Shown: positions 31,575 to 38,586 of the stretch, piece after piece
How positions within the stretch are numbered: position 1 is the first letter of the stretch
How the letters are laid out: each line of letters opens with the position of its first letter
DNA from: JAVBMU01 sp031551755
Lineage (GTDB): Bacteria > Actinomycetota > Actinomycetes > Actinomycetales > Cellulomonadaceae
Assembly (NCBI GenBank): GCA_031551755.1
Contig: JAVBNE010000021.1
Span: forward strand, 1-43,953
Direction: 5' to 3'
Length of the DNA stretch: 43,953 nt
Position numbers and translations under genes: made by a program
The notes under the pieces: model-generated
Database searches by the model: none
What the model was told of the DNA's origin: nothing
What the model saw: the letters and a program-made list of their open reading frames with translations, nothing else

Positions 31575-33968
31575 CTAAGAGCGACCACTTAGCACCCTAT
31601 TTACCGCGATCTCAGCATCTTGATCCCACGGAATTTTCAGCTCATTCAGCCGCGATCGGAGGTCGTTTGCATAGCCTTCTCCACACCGCGCCCGTATTGA
31701 ACGGAGTGGCTCCAGAACGATCGCGTCAAATTTCGGATGCATGGACCATAGCGGTCCGAATACCTGATTTTTTTCCCAGACCGAATACAAATCAGAGGCG
31801 CCCTCGCCAAAGCTTGCGCACGGTACTTGAAGAGCGGCGGCGGCACTCGCTTGTTCCGCACGCAACAACGCTTCATGATCGTCAGCACCGTTGTACGTCA
31901 ACACCACGAGATCGACTGGTGTGCCGAACGCAATAGTCTGCGGAACAAGCTTCTTCCGATATGTCGAACCGCAGATTTTCTCCAGGTCTACGTAGGCTCC
32001 CAGGTACGCCGATTTCCTAGCTTCGTCTTGGTCTGCTGAAAAAGTTCTGACAGCCCCGTAGCCCTCCCATGTCGATGAGAGCTTCTCCCAATCGGCAGCG
32101 GGAGAGCAATCGCTCTGCACCACAACCTCGTGGAGCAGAGAATCGAGCGTCGGCTCGCCCCACATGCGAGACAAGTTGCCACGCGCGGCATATTCGTTAC
32201 ATGGCGGATCGGGCGCAGAGGTGGAAGGGAAGGCGCAGCTGATCGAACTCTGCTCGGCCTCAGAACTCTTGCTGTGCGTTTGATAAAACCCAATTGAGAA
32301 CCACTTATTGGGCGGGAAAGTAATTAGCGTAACTTTTCCGTCGTAATTGTATGGAAAATAGTACTTCGAGACTCCTGACTCGTGCCAGATGGAATATCGG
32401 ATCGTCCCATCGAACCGACTTCCGCTACTCGACATCCCGATGCTCAGGATAATCAACTCTCTCGCTACGGAAGTATACGCGGATCGATAGACCATCTTGC
32501 CCTCTTCGCGTTCGTCAAATCCGTAGCCATAATTCCAGTACGCCGGATTGCTCGCCTTTTCCATATTTCGTACTTGTGAATCGGCATTTGCGCTAGGCGG
32601 CGTACTGTTCTCCTTGTCAAGAATCCCAAGTTCTTCGGGGCTATTCACCATGAGCTCGACCCGCTGTCGAGCTACTTTCCCACCGCTAAATGGCCGATCA
32701 TCCGAAAAACCACAGTGGAACATGTACCCTGGCTGTGAAAATTCCGCGATTGTTCCGCGCGCCTCAAAATCGCCAAATGTAATCGGATTCCTTTTTGACG
32801 CCTCGACATGGTAGGCAATCGGGGCAGCAATCTGTATTGCGCCATGCGCTCGGAGCCACTCTGAATGGTCGCCGGTCTCGCAAAGACGACGAGGGTCGTC
32901 GGGGCCGTTCTTCTCCGTGGGTATCGTGTCGATCGGGATCCAGTAGGCGGCAGCCACCGGCCATTCTCTCGGGTCGCCTGGCGCGGCAATAATTGGCCCA
33001 CCAAAGTTTGGCTTGCGTAGATCAGCGGTGCCATCAGTGACCAGGACGGCAGCTACGAGAAAGGTAACGAGCACGATCACAATGCGGTTGAGGCGTGAGC
33101 GTGCGTGAGACGGCAATCGGCGCCAGAGGCCAGGAGCATGCGCGACAACCTGACGCCCAATACGTGCCCGTTCCAGGGGTGGTAAAGGTGACACTTCCAG
33201 TGGTGGCTGAGGCAGGACGCCGACGCCATCCTGATCGATCGAGTCTCTATCCTCCATCTCCGGAGGAGCAACTTTCTCAGATGCGTCTTTACCGGCACGC
33301 GCACCGGTATCTACCTCTGTCGGCTCCTGAACGAGTTCCATGCCAGCCCGCTCAGCGTCCTCACCATCGAGCCGTTCGTACAAAGCCAGCGCGGCGTCGC
33401 GCTCCTGCTCGAACGCTCGTATCTGCTCAAGTGCCATCCGTAGACGCCGAGCCAGATCCGGCTGTTCGACCAGACCAGCGAGCGACGCAGCCAGGACGTC
33501 TCGGAATCCGTCGCGATGTTTGGGCTCTCTCCCGGTCCTCGCGCTGATTCCTGCGACGTTTCCCCCATTCAGCTGGTATGCAGACAATCCGAGGACATCC
33601 CGTACGGAGCGTGACTGCACTCTGGGTAGTCGCCCGTTCTTGCCGTTTCGAGCACGATCGCGGGCCTCGTCAAGCTCTTCGTGGGATGGGATGGTCAACC
33701 CAAGGCATGCCCTGAGCCCTGCAAGGCGGTGCTCGTCCGCCCGGAACGTTCCTGAACGGATCCAGTCGGGATCGGTCGCTGCCCACAACAGGGCTTTGGC
33801 CACGCCCACACTTTCGTGTTCCGCCGCGAATGATCGGGCTCGATCATCGGAGGTGGCGAGGCTTACGAGGTCCTTGACGGTCTTCTTCCCTAGTGCTGAC
33901 GCACCATCAGCGAGAGCGTAATCAGCAACGATCCCAGGCTCAGGTCCCACCGCCGCCCCACCGCTCAT
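31575..33968 (-). CDS. Large single-pass membrane protein with extracytoplasmic domain, function unknown
   Basis: A 797-residue protein. The first 270 residues are cytoplasmic and Arg/Glu-rich helical (RLRMALEQIRAFEQERDAAL), including a proline-rich linker. One membrane helix follows (IVIVLVTFLVAAVLVTDG, about 293-310). About 480 residues lie outside, beta-rich with scattered cysteines (YWNYGYGFDEREEGKMVYRS, FHCGFSDDRPFSGGKVARQR). No family is recognised. The layout, cytoplasmic sensor-helical part with a large outer domain, suggests a receptor or surface effector. ATG 33968 is chosen because TACACT (33975-33980) ends 6 nt upstream, a leaderless pattern. The gene is divergent from a strongly promoted frameshifted gene. 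Base composition of the outer part is unusually AT-rich. Confidence 0.6.
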   Translation of the reverse strand: MSGGAAVGPEPGIVADYALADGASALGKKTVKDLVSLATSDDRARSFAAEHESVGVAKALLWAATDPDWIRSGTFRADEHRLAGLRACLGLTIPSHEELDEARDRARNGKNGRLPRVQSRSVRDVLGLSAYQLNGGNVAGISARTGREPKHRDGFRDVLAASLAGLVEQPDLARRLRMALEQIRAFEQERDAALALYERLDGEDAERAGMELVQEPTEVDTGARAGKDASEKVAPPEMEDRDSIDQDGVGVLPQPPLEVSPLPPLERARIGRQVVAHAPGLWRRLPSHARSRLNRIVIVLVTFLVAAVLVTDGTADLRKPNFGGPIIAAPGDPREWPVAAAYWIPIDTIPTEKNGPDDPRRLCETGDHSEWLRAHGAIQIAAPIAYHVEASKRNPITFGDFEARGTIAEFSQPGYMFHCGFSDDRPFSGGKVARQRVELMVNSPEELGILDKENSTPPSANADSQVRNMEKASNPAYWNYGYGFDEREEGKMVYRSAYTSVARELIILSIGMSSSGSRFDGTIRYSIWHESGVSKYYFPYNYDGKVTLITFPPNKWFSIGFYQTHSKSSEAEQSSISCAFPSTSAPDPPCNEYAARGNLSRMWGEPTLDSLLHEVVVQSDCSPAADWEKLSSTWEGYGAVRTFSADQDEARKSAYLGAYVDLEKICGSTYRKKLVPQTIAFGTPVDLVVLTYNGADDHEALLRAEQASAAAALQVPCASFGEGASDLYSVWEKNQVFGPLWSMHPKFDAIVLEPLRSIRARCGEGYANDLRSRLNELKIPWDQDAEIAVNRVLSGRS

Positions 33969-33994
33969 GTATGGAGTGTATCTGCTGTAGCATG

Positions 33995-34023
33995 TTGCAA
34001 AATAGGACAAATTGTGTTATAAT
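33995..34023 (+). promoter_or_regulatory. Consensus sigma-70-type promoter in the divergent gap
   Basis: TTGCAA (33995-34000) and TATAAT (34018-34023) are separated by exactly 17 bases. The -35 hexamer is self-complementary, so it might also serve the divergent membrane-protein gene. A perfect TATAAT is rare in such high-GC DNA. Confidence 0.7.
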
Positions 34024-34058
34024 GACTCCGGGATTGGCATCCGTCACAGGAGGCCAAC

Positions 34059-34584
34059 ATGTACCTGTTTCAAGCTGCCTACGAAGACTTCTACGTCTTC
34101 TGGCGATCACAGCAACCATGCGAACGCCGCAACAAACTCGTTTTTCTCGACGACTACGGCCTGTGCTGGCTCATTTTCGGAGAGGGCATCGCGGCTGCGG
34201 GCGTGACTTTGCCGTTGCCATGCAGACACCTCGGCCTGGCTCATCGACTTGATGAACTCCGAGACCCTGCTCAACGAGTACATCGAGGTCATCGAGGACT
34301 CCGGCGAGGTAACCACGCTGCCGGATCCGAAACCCGGCGTGCGCCAGTTCGCGCACCCTATCAGCGCCCTCGGCCATATCGAGCCCGGCGTTTACGGGCA
34401 GGAGTATCCAGACGGGGAGTACCGCCTGATCGAGGATCTCCATGGATTGATCCACCCCTTCTTCTGCAAGGAGTGGTTCGACTACCTGGCGTGCCTCTCA
34501 GCGGAGGCGCGGCAAGAAGCCTTTCCAGTGGTGTGGGCTGCTCGCAACCAGGCAGTCATCAGTTCGCAACGATCGCCGAGTTGA
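34059..34584 (+). pseudogene. Frameshifted hypothetical gene
   Basis: An AGGAGG site precedes ATG 34059. The first frame reads MYLFQAAYEDFYVFWRSQQP, then CERRNKLVFLDDYGLCWLIF through about 34200. The coherent continuation lies in another frame: CRCHADTSAWLIDLMNSETL from about 34210, then GVRQFAHPISALGHIEPGVY and FFCKEWFDYLACLSAEARQE, to a stop at 34584. A third frame reads HRGCGRDF at 34189-34212, so either one or two shifts have occurred. The protein would be about 170 residues, cysteine-containing, of no family I know. It could be a pseudogene or programmed frameshifting. It is driven by the consensus promoter above and followed by a terminator. Confidence 0.6.
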
Positions 34585-34655
34585 GTGGGCCCTTCTCGGT
34601 TCTATCACTGAACGACCAGCAAACACGCACGAATCCGCTCTGCCAATCCCACCCG

Positions 34656-34682
34656 CCCCTCTCGAACACAGTTCGAGAGGGG
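34656..34682 (+). terminator. Terminator after the frameshifted gene
   Basis: CCCCTCTCGAAC (34656-34667) pairs perfectly with GTTCGAGAGGGG (34671-34682) over an ACA loop, followed by CTTCTTCTCGTTCTTG, a T-rich tail. It is one of the few classic intrinsic terminators in the window. Confidence 0.87.
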
Positions 34683-34984
34683 CTTCTTCTCGTTCTTGTG
34701 GTTAAACTTGGGCTTCTATGTGTCGGCGGTACCAGCTTCCACCACTTCCACTTCCAACTTCCGATGGTTCCGAAAATGCCTTCCGCAGATACCGAGAACT
34801 CATTTCCAGCTTCCATCGCTTCCCACTTTGCTGACCGGTGTAGACACACCTTGTGTGAACCTGTAGATACTTACCAACGGCTCTTTCGACGAGTTCGCAG
34901 ATTGTCAACTCCACAGTGAAACAACCGCTCATCAATCCGATGAGTGAAGTGCACCCGAAGGGGTGCGAAACCTCGGAGGCAGAA
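34683..34984 (+). other. Regulatory region with clustered CTTCC motifs before the transfer operon
   Basis: No gene is visible. CTTCC or a one-base variant occurs nine times between 34736 and 34824, at uneven spacing of 6 to 24 bases, mostly as CTTCCA. ACACA-CCT-TGTGT (34844-34856) forms a small inverted repeat. The region probably holds the operon promoter. The motif cluster could be a protein-binding array or a replication-type iteron set, but the irregular spacing argues against the latter. Confidence 0.4.
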
Positions 34985-35206
34985 ATGAGTAGCGCACTTT
35001 CCACAGGACTGGTCGGCTTCGCGATCTGCGGGCTGATCGTTTCCCTCTACACCGTGAATCGGCTGACGGCACGGTCGGGTCAGATCCCACCGGCCGTTGA
35101 CGTCGCGGTCCTGAACGAGCTGTTCGACCGACTGGAACGGCTCACTGAACGGTTGGCGAAGCTGACCCGTCAGATTCGTACCACCGCAAAGAAGACCCAG
35201 AAGTAG
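34985..35206 (+). CDS. Small single-pass membrane protein
   Basis: A 73-residue protein. Residues 5-24 form one membrane helix (STGLVGFAICGLIVSLYTVN). The rest is a soluble amphipathic helix, probably coiled coil (LNELFDRLERLTERLAKLTR), with a Lys-rich end. A CTCGGAGGC ribosome site decides the ATG at 34985. It is the first gene of the putative transfer operon and could be an assembly or anchoring subunit. No family recognised. A strong hairpin separates it from the next gene. Confidence 0.6.
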   Translation: MSSALSTGLVGFAICGLIVSLYTVNRLTARSGQIPPAVDVAVLNELFDRLERLTERLAKLTRQIRTTAKKTQK

Positions 35207-35228
35207 CGTACGAAGTCGTGACGTCGGT

Positions 35229-35260
35229 GCTCCGCCTGGAGCGGCAACTCCAGGCGGAGC
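35229..35260 (+). terminator. Strong hairpin between the first and second operon genes
   Basis: GCTCCGCCTGGAG and CTCCAGGCGGAGC are perfect 13-bp arms around CGGCAA; outer GTGACG/CGTCAC can extend the stem. It could end a short transcript or act as a processing/attenuation site that sets gene dosage within the operon. Confidence 0.7.
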
Positions 35261-35315
35261 CGTCACGGCGGCTTCCCCAATCCCCACCTGTTTGGAGAGA
35301 GTCGAGGTACCCCCC

Positions 35316-36131
35316 ATGACAAAGACCAATTTTCGCACGCCCGTTCGTCTGATGGGCATGTTCACGGCCGCCGCACTGGCTGCGGCGTTGTCGTCCGGAT
35401 GCGACGCACGAGCTGGCGGCACGATCGGCCAGTTGCAGGATCTGGCGAAGACCTGCCCGGCAGAACCTTTGGCTACCACAGTGCACTTGGATGGCTCTGG
35501 TAGCCGCGATGGCGAAACCATGACAGCCGAGGATCTGCGCGTCGTGCGCGATCAGGCACAGTACACGGCCGTTTGCGGCGGGACTTTTCGCGTGGTGCTG
35601 TTCGCCACCAACGCCAGCGAAACCACGATTCTGGCGGACACGACGCTCCGGATGTCGGGCGCAACCGAGATCGCCCGGCTGCGACGTGTCGCAGCCGCCA
35701 CGGGCGAGGTTGCCGATCAGGTCGAAGCGGCCTTTCCCCAAGCGCTGGCCGCGCTGCCCCGCGACGGGTCGGACATCATGTCGCAGTTCGGATTGATGTC
35801 CGAATACGTTGCGCAGGTCGACGCCCGCACCGGTGTGAAGCACCGCCTCAACGGCGTGGTCGTGACAGACGGTGTGGCGACGGTACCCGACCTGTCGGAC
35901 CCGGGACTAACCGTCGAACAGGCCGAGGAAATCGCAGCGAACATCGTGCCACCTGACCTAAGCGAGGCTTCCATTACGGTCGCCGGAGTCGGTCGGACAT
36001 CGGGCGGTCAGATGGCCACCGAGACGATCGACGCGCTCAAGGCTCTGTACGTATCGGTACTCGGCAGGACCAACGCTGAGGACATCGTGGTAGTAACCGA
36101 CTACGTGACGGTTGGTGACGCCGATGCGTAA
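35316..36131 (+). CDS. Lipoprotein with a VWA-like domain
   Basis: A 271-residue exported protein. The signal peptide ends in the lipobox LSSGC with Cys29 as the lipidation site. The mature part shows VWA strand-motif order: VHLDGSGSRDG with a D-x-S-x-S metal site (59-63), RDGSDIMSQFGLMSEY, NGVVVTDGVAT and ASITVAGVGRTSGGQM. Such metal-dependent folds bind protein partners. It would face outward on the membrane. The start ATG 35316 follows a GAGG site. Its stop overlaps the next gene's ATG (ATGCGTAA), so they are coupled. VWA assignment is from pattern only. Confidence 0.65.
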   Translation: MTKTNFRTPVRLMGMFTAAALAAALSSGCDARAGGTIGQLQDLAKTCPAEPLATTVHLDGSGSRDGETMTAEDLRVVRDQAQYTAVCGGTFRVVLFATNASETTILADTTLRMSGATEIARLRRVAAATGEVADQVEAAFPQALAALPRDGSDIMSQFGLMSEYVAQVDARTGVKHRLNGVVVTDGVATVPDLSDPGLTVEQAEEIAANIVPPDLSEASITVAGVGRTSGGQMATETIDALKALYVSVLGRTNAEDIVVVTDYVTVGDADA

Positions 36132-37185
36132 CAACGACCACGATCACGCTGCGCTGGTGACCGCAGAGTTGGCGGCGACAACCATTCCATCGGTGGAGCG
36201 AGCGGAAGCCGTCACGGCACCCAGCACGATCGATCGTCTGTGGATCTGGGATCAGACCGAGGCGCTGGCCGACGAACAGTGTCTGCTCTACACCGCCGAG
36301 AGTCTGAACTCCTCGCGACCGGTAGAGCGAACAGCGAGGGCACTGGAGTTTCCCGCCGACATGGTGCGTCATCAGGTGGCCGGACTCCAGACCCAAGCCG
36401 ACGCAGCCGGACAGTACGCCACGGCGGTTCGCCAGGCTCTCGCGCCGTTCGTGGTGCGCGAGCCGGGCGATCGGAGTTGGTATCTAATCCGGATGCTGTT
36501 GCTTTACGTCGGCGACATCACGGCTATGACGTCGGTCTGCATTCTGACCGGGGAGCTGCCGATTCTGGGTGCGGTGTTGGCGGCCAGTGTCGGGGCAGCG
36601 GCCGTCATCGGTGGCCTGGCCGGTGGCGACGTCAAGCGGGCCAAGCTCGCCAAAGAACGTGCACTCGACCCTGACCAGATTCCCGAGCACCAGTTGCCAT
36701 GGCGTCACTTGTTCAGCAGTTCGAGCGCTGGAGCCACGCACCACCGTCTGATGGCTCAGCTGGCCGGTCTGATCGCGGCCTTGCTTGTTGTCGGCGTCGT
36801 GTCGTTGCGACTGGACATCGAGGAACCGGTCACGGCGCTGGCCTACGGCCTGTTCGCGGCCGCCATCGCGCTGGCCTCATGGTGGAACACCTACGAACAC
36901 ACCGATCCGTGCGCGGCAGCGATCGACTCGGCCGAACATGCCGCCAAGAAACTGAACCGGCAGGTGCGCAGGCTCGCCACTTCCCGGGTAGTGCGGCGCC
37001 GCGAAGCAGCCGTAGCCGACGCCACTTCGATCCAGGCCGAGTACACGGCTCGCGGCCAGGCGGCTGGTCGCCATCTGGAGGCTGCGAAATGCGTCGCACT
37101 AACCAACAACCCAGCGGTGGCTGGCCATGGACCGGCCGTCAACAGCCCTCCGCCCGTCCGCTCGCGTCGCGGGGGTGATGCCTGA
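36124..37185 (+). CDS. Four-helix membrane protein of the VWA cluster
   Basis: A 353-residue protein. A polar N-terminal 115 residues are followed by two helices (about 120-175: IRMLLLYVGDITAMTSVCIL; ILGAVLAASVGAAAVIGGLA), a loop, and two more (AQLAGLIAALLVVGVVSL; LAYGLFAAAIALASWWNT). A C-terminal coiled-coil part rich in Arg and Ala ends it (AAKKLNRQVRRLATSRVVRR). The start overlaps the lipoprotein stop; its stop overlaps the next ATG in TGATG. It lies between an outer and a cytoplasmic VWA protein, so it may link them across the membrane. No family recognised. Confidence 0.6.
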   Translation: MRNNDHDHAALVTAELAATTIPSVERAEAVTAPSTIDRLWIWDQTEALADEQCLLYTAESLNSSRPVERTARALEFPADMVRHQVAGLQTQADAAGQYATAVRQALAPFVVREPGDRSWYLIRMLLLYVGDITAMTSVCILTGELPILGAVLAASVGAAAVIGGLAGGDVKRAKLAKERALDPDQIPEHQLPWRHLFSSSSAGATHHRLMAQLAGLIAALLVVGVVSLRLDIEEPVTALAYGLFAAAIALASWWNTYEHTDPCAAAIDSAEHAAKKLNRQVRRLATSRVVRRREAAVADATSIQAEYTARGQAAGRHLEAAKCVALTNNPAVAGHGPAVNSPPPVRSRRGGDA

Positions 37186-37892
37186 TGCTGACCAGCCAAC
37201 TGTTGCCAGCAAGTCTGCTGCATCCGGGATCTGGCCGAGCTCCGAGCACCGTGCCCAGCACGCAAGGGGAGGTGAACTACGCGCTCGGACTGCCGGGCCT
37301 GTGCACCGGATCGTGGCGGCACTTCATTTTCGTGCTTGACGACTCCCCCTCGGTTAGTGGCCCGGGAGGCAACGACCCGTTGTCGCGGCGCTACGCCGAG
37401 GCTCGACACGCTGTCCGCACACTGGCCAGGTCGTGCACCTGTCGACGCGAACTTGCCAGCGTCTGGCACTTCGATGCCTCGACACTCGATGTTGAGCCGA
37501 CGCCGCTGCATCGCACGAAGCGAGTCCTCGCCGGCCTGCAACAACCGCACGCGGGCGGTTCCAGCGAGCTGCTACCGGCACTGCGCCGGGCGCGCTTCGC
37601 CAACACGTCGACCAGCTTGTACCGCGAAGTCGAAACCAAGCTCTTCGTGCTGTCCGACTTCGTTCTGCTGGACAAACGGCCTGACACCGTTTTCGCAAAG
37701 CTGAGCACCTTTCCCGGTCGCGTGACCGCAGTCGTACTCGGCACCGAACCCGACCCGCGCCTTTCAGACGTTCGTTTCAAAACCGTTCGGCTCACTACAG
37801 AAAGCGAACCCGGTAGCCTGGCGCGCGCGTTGTTCGCCGACCTGACATCCGGTCGAAGTGGCAGGCGCCTCATCGTCGGCGCGCATGAATAG
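37185..37892 (+). CDS. Cytoplasmic VWA-domain protein
   Basis: A 235-residue protein without signal peptide. The VWA metal-ion site is FIFVLDDSPSVSG with D-x-S-x-S at 52-56; QPHAGGSSELLPALRRAR supplies the second site residue, and TKLFVLSDFVLLDKR the third (LSD). The strand TAVVLGTEPD completes the fold. Such domains assemble complexes and often pair with AAA or transport ATPases. It starts in TGATG with the upstream membrane gene and overlaps the next small gene. Together with the lipoprotein it gives one VWA protein on each side of the membrane. Confidence 0.75.
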   Translation: MLTSQLLPASLLHPGSGRAPSTVPSTQGEVNYALGLPGLCTGSWRHFIFVLDDSPSVSGPGGNDPLSRRYAEARHAVRTLARSCTCRRELASVWHFDASTLDVEPTPLHRTKRVLAGLQQPHAGGSSELLPALRRARFANTSTSLYREVETKLFVLSDFVLLDKRPDTVFAKLSTFPGRVTAVVLGTEPDPRLSDVRFKTVRLTTESEPGSLARALFADLTSGRSGRRLIVGAHE

Positions 37893-38082
37893 CGACAAGC
37901 CGCCGCCGCTCGTGAACCGCTTCTTTCACACCTGTCTGCTGATGCTGGGCGCGGTGATCGTTCTGACCATCGCCGTCGAACTGTTGCGCGTAATCCTGCC
38001 GTGGCTGGTCACCAGCGCTCTGGTCGTTGGTGCGGTGTACGTCGTTTGGCGCGTTGCCGGGCGACGGCGTGACAGCTGGTAG
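37885..38082 (+). CDS. Small membrane protein
   Basis: A 65-residue protein with two close hydrophobic segments (TCLLMLGAVIVLTIAVELLR; LPWLVTSALVVGAVYVVW) and a basic C-terminus (RVAGRRRDSW). The ATG at 37885 overlaps the VWA gene stop by 8 bases. It could be a membrane anchor for the VWA/ATPase complex. No family recognised. Confidence 0.6.
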   Translation: MNSDKPPPLVNRFFHTCLLMLGAVIVLTIAVELLRVILPWLVTSALVVGAVYVVWRVAGRRRDSW

Positions 38083-38221
38083 CGCGAGCGTTGTCAAAAC
38101 TACCCGGCGGAAAATCGTTGCGAAATTCCTTGCGGAGCACCAGTTCCGCTCGCATGTTGTGAAAATCTACTTTTCCACACGCGAAGCATTGACCATTGCG
38201 TCGATGCAATTCATACTCGAT

Positions 38222-38257
38222 CTCGTTCCCGGCGTTGCATCTGCGCAACAAAACGAG
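38222..38257. promoter_or_regulatory. Nested inverted repeat in the gap before the small gene and ATPase
   Basis: CTCGTT (38222-38227) pairs with AACGAG (38252-38257), and inside it GTTGC (38234-38238) pairs with GCAAC (38245-38249). It lies in the only sizeable gap of the operon (38083-38349), which is AT-richer than its surroundings. A nested stem here could be a transfer origin, an attenuator, or an operator; the sequence alone cannot decide. Confidence 0.4.
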
Positions 38258-38349
38258 CAAATGCTCTTCCCTGTCAGCCCCTCGGCGACCAGGGCTGGTT
38301 TCGTGCGCCCAAATGCGGCGGCAATAACCCGGGCGGAAAGGAGACCCTT

Positions 38350-38586
38350 ATGGGAAAAACGTATAGGCAGACTAAGGACGGGGAGCTGGTCACCGACGGT
38401 GGGCGCCATGTGACGCCACGCTACCGGCCGGGTTCGCGAACGAGGAGTCGCACACTAGCTGCGCTTGGCATGCGTCGTGCCGACCCGGATTTGGCGCAGC
38501 TCGGTCGCACGGCGCTACGAAGAGTGCTGTTGGACGCTCAACGCGAGGCCGCCGCGCAAGAGTCACGGGAGGTCGGCGATGAATAG
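38350..38586 (+). CDS. Small basic protein preceding the coupling-type ATPase
   Basis: A 78-residue protein rich in Arg and Lys (GGRHVTPRYRPGSRTRSRTL), with a helical C-terminus (ALRRVLLDAQREAAAQESRE). An AAAGGAGA site gives a clear start. Its last codons overlap the ATPase ATG. It may bind DNA or dock on the ATPase. No family recognised. Confidence 0.55.
   Translation: MGKTYRQTKDGELVTDGGRHVTPRYRPGSRTRSRTLAALGMRRADPDLAQLGRTALRRVLLDAQREAAAQESREVGDE

Noticed and set aside
34059..34919. A 286-residue single-frame reading of the gene after the consensus promoter
   Set aside because: After about 34200 this frame becomes Arg-rich nonsense and runs through a classic terminator; the coherent protein continues in another frame.
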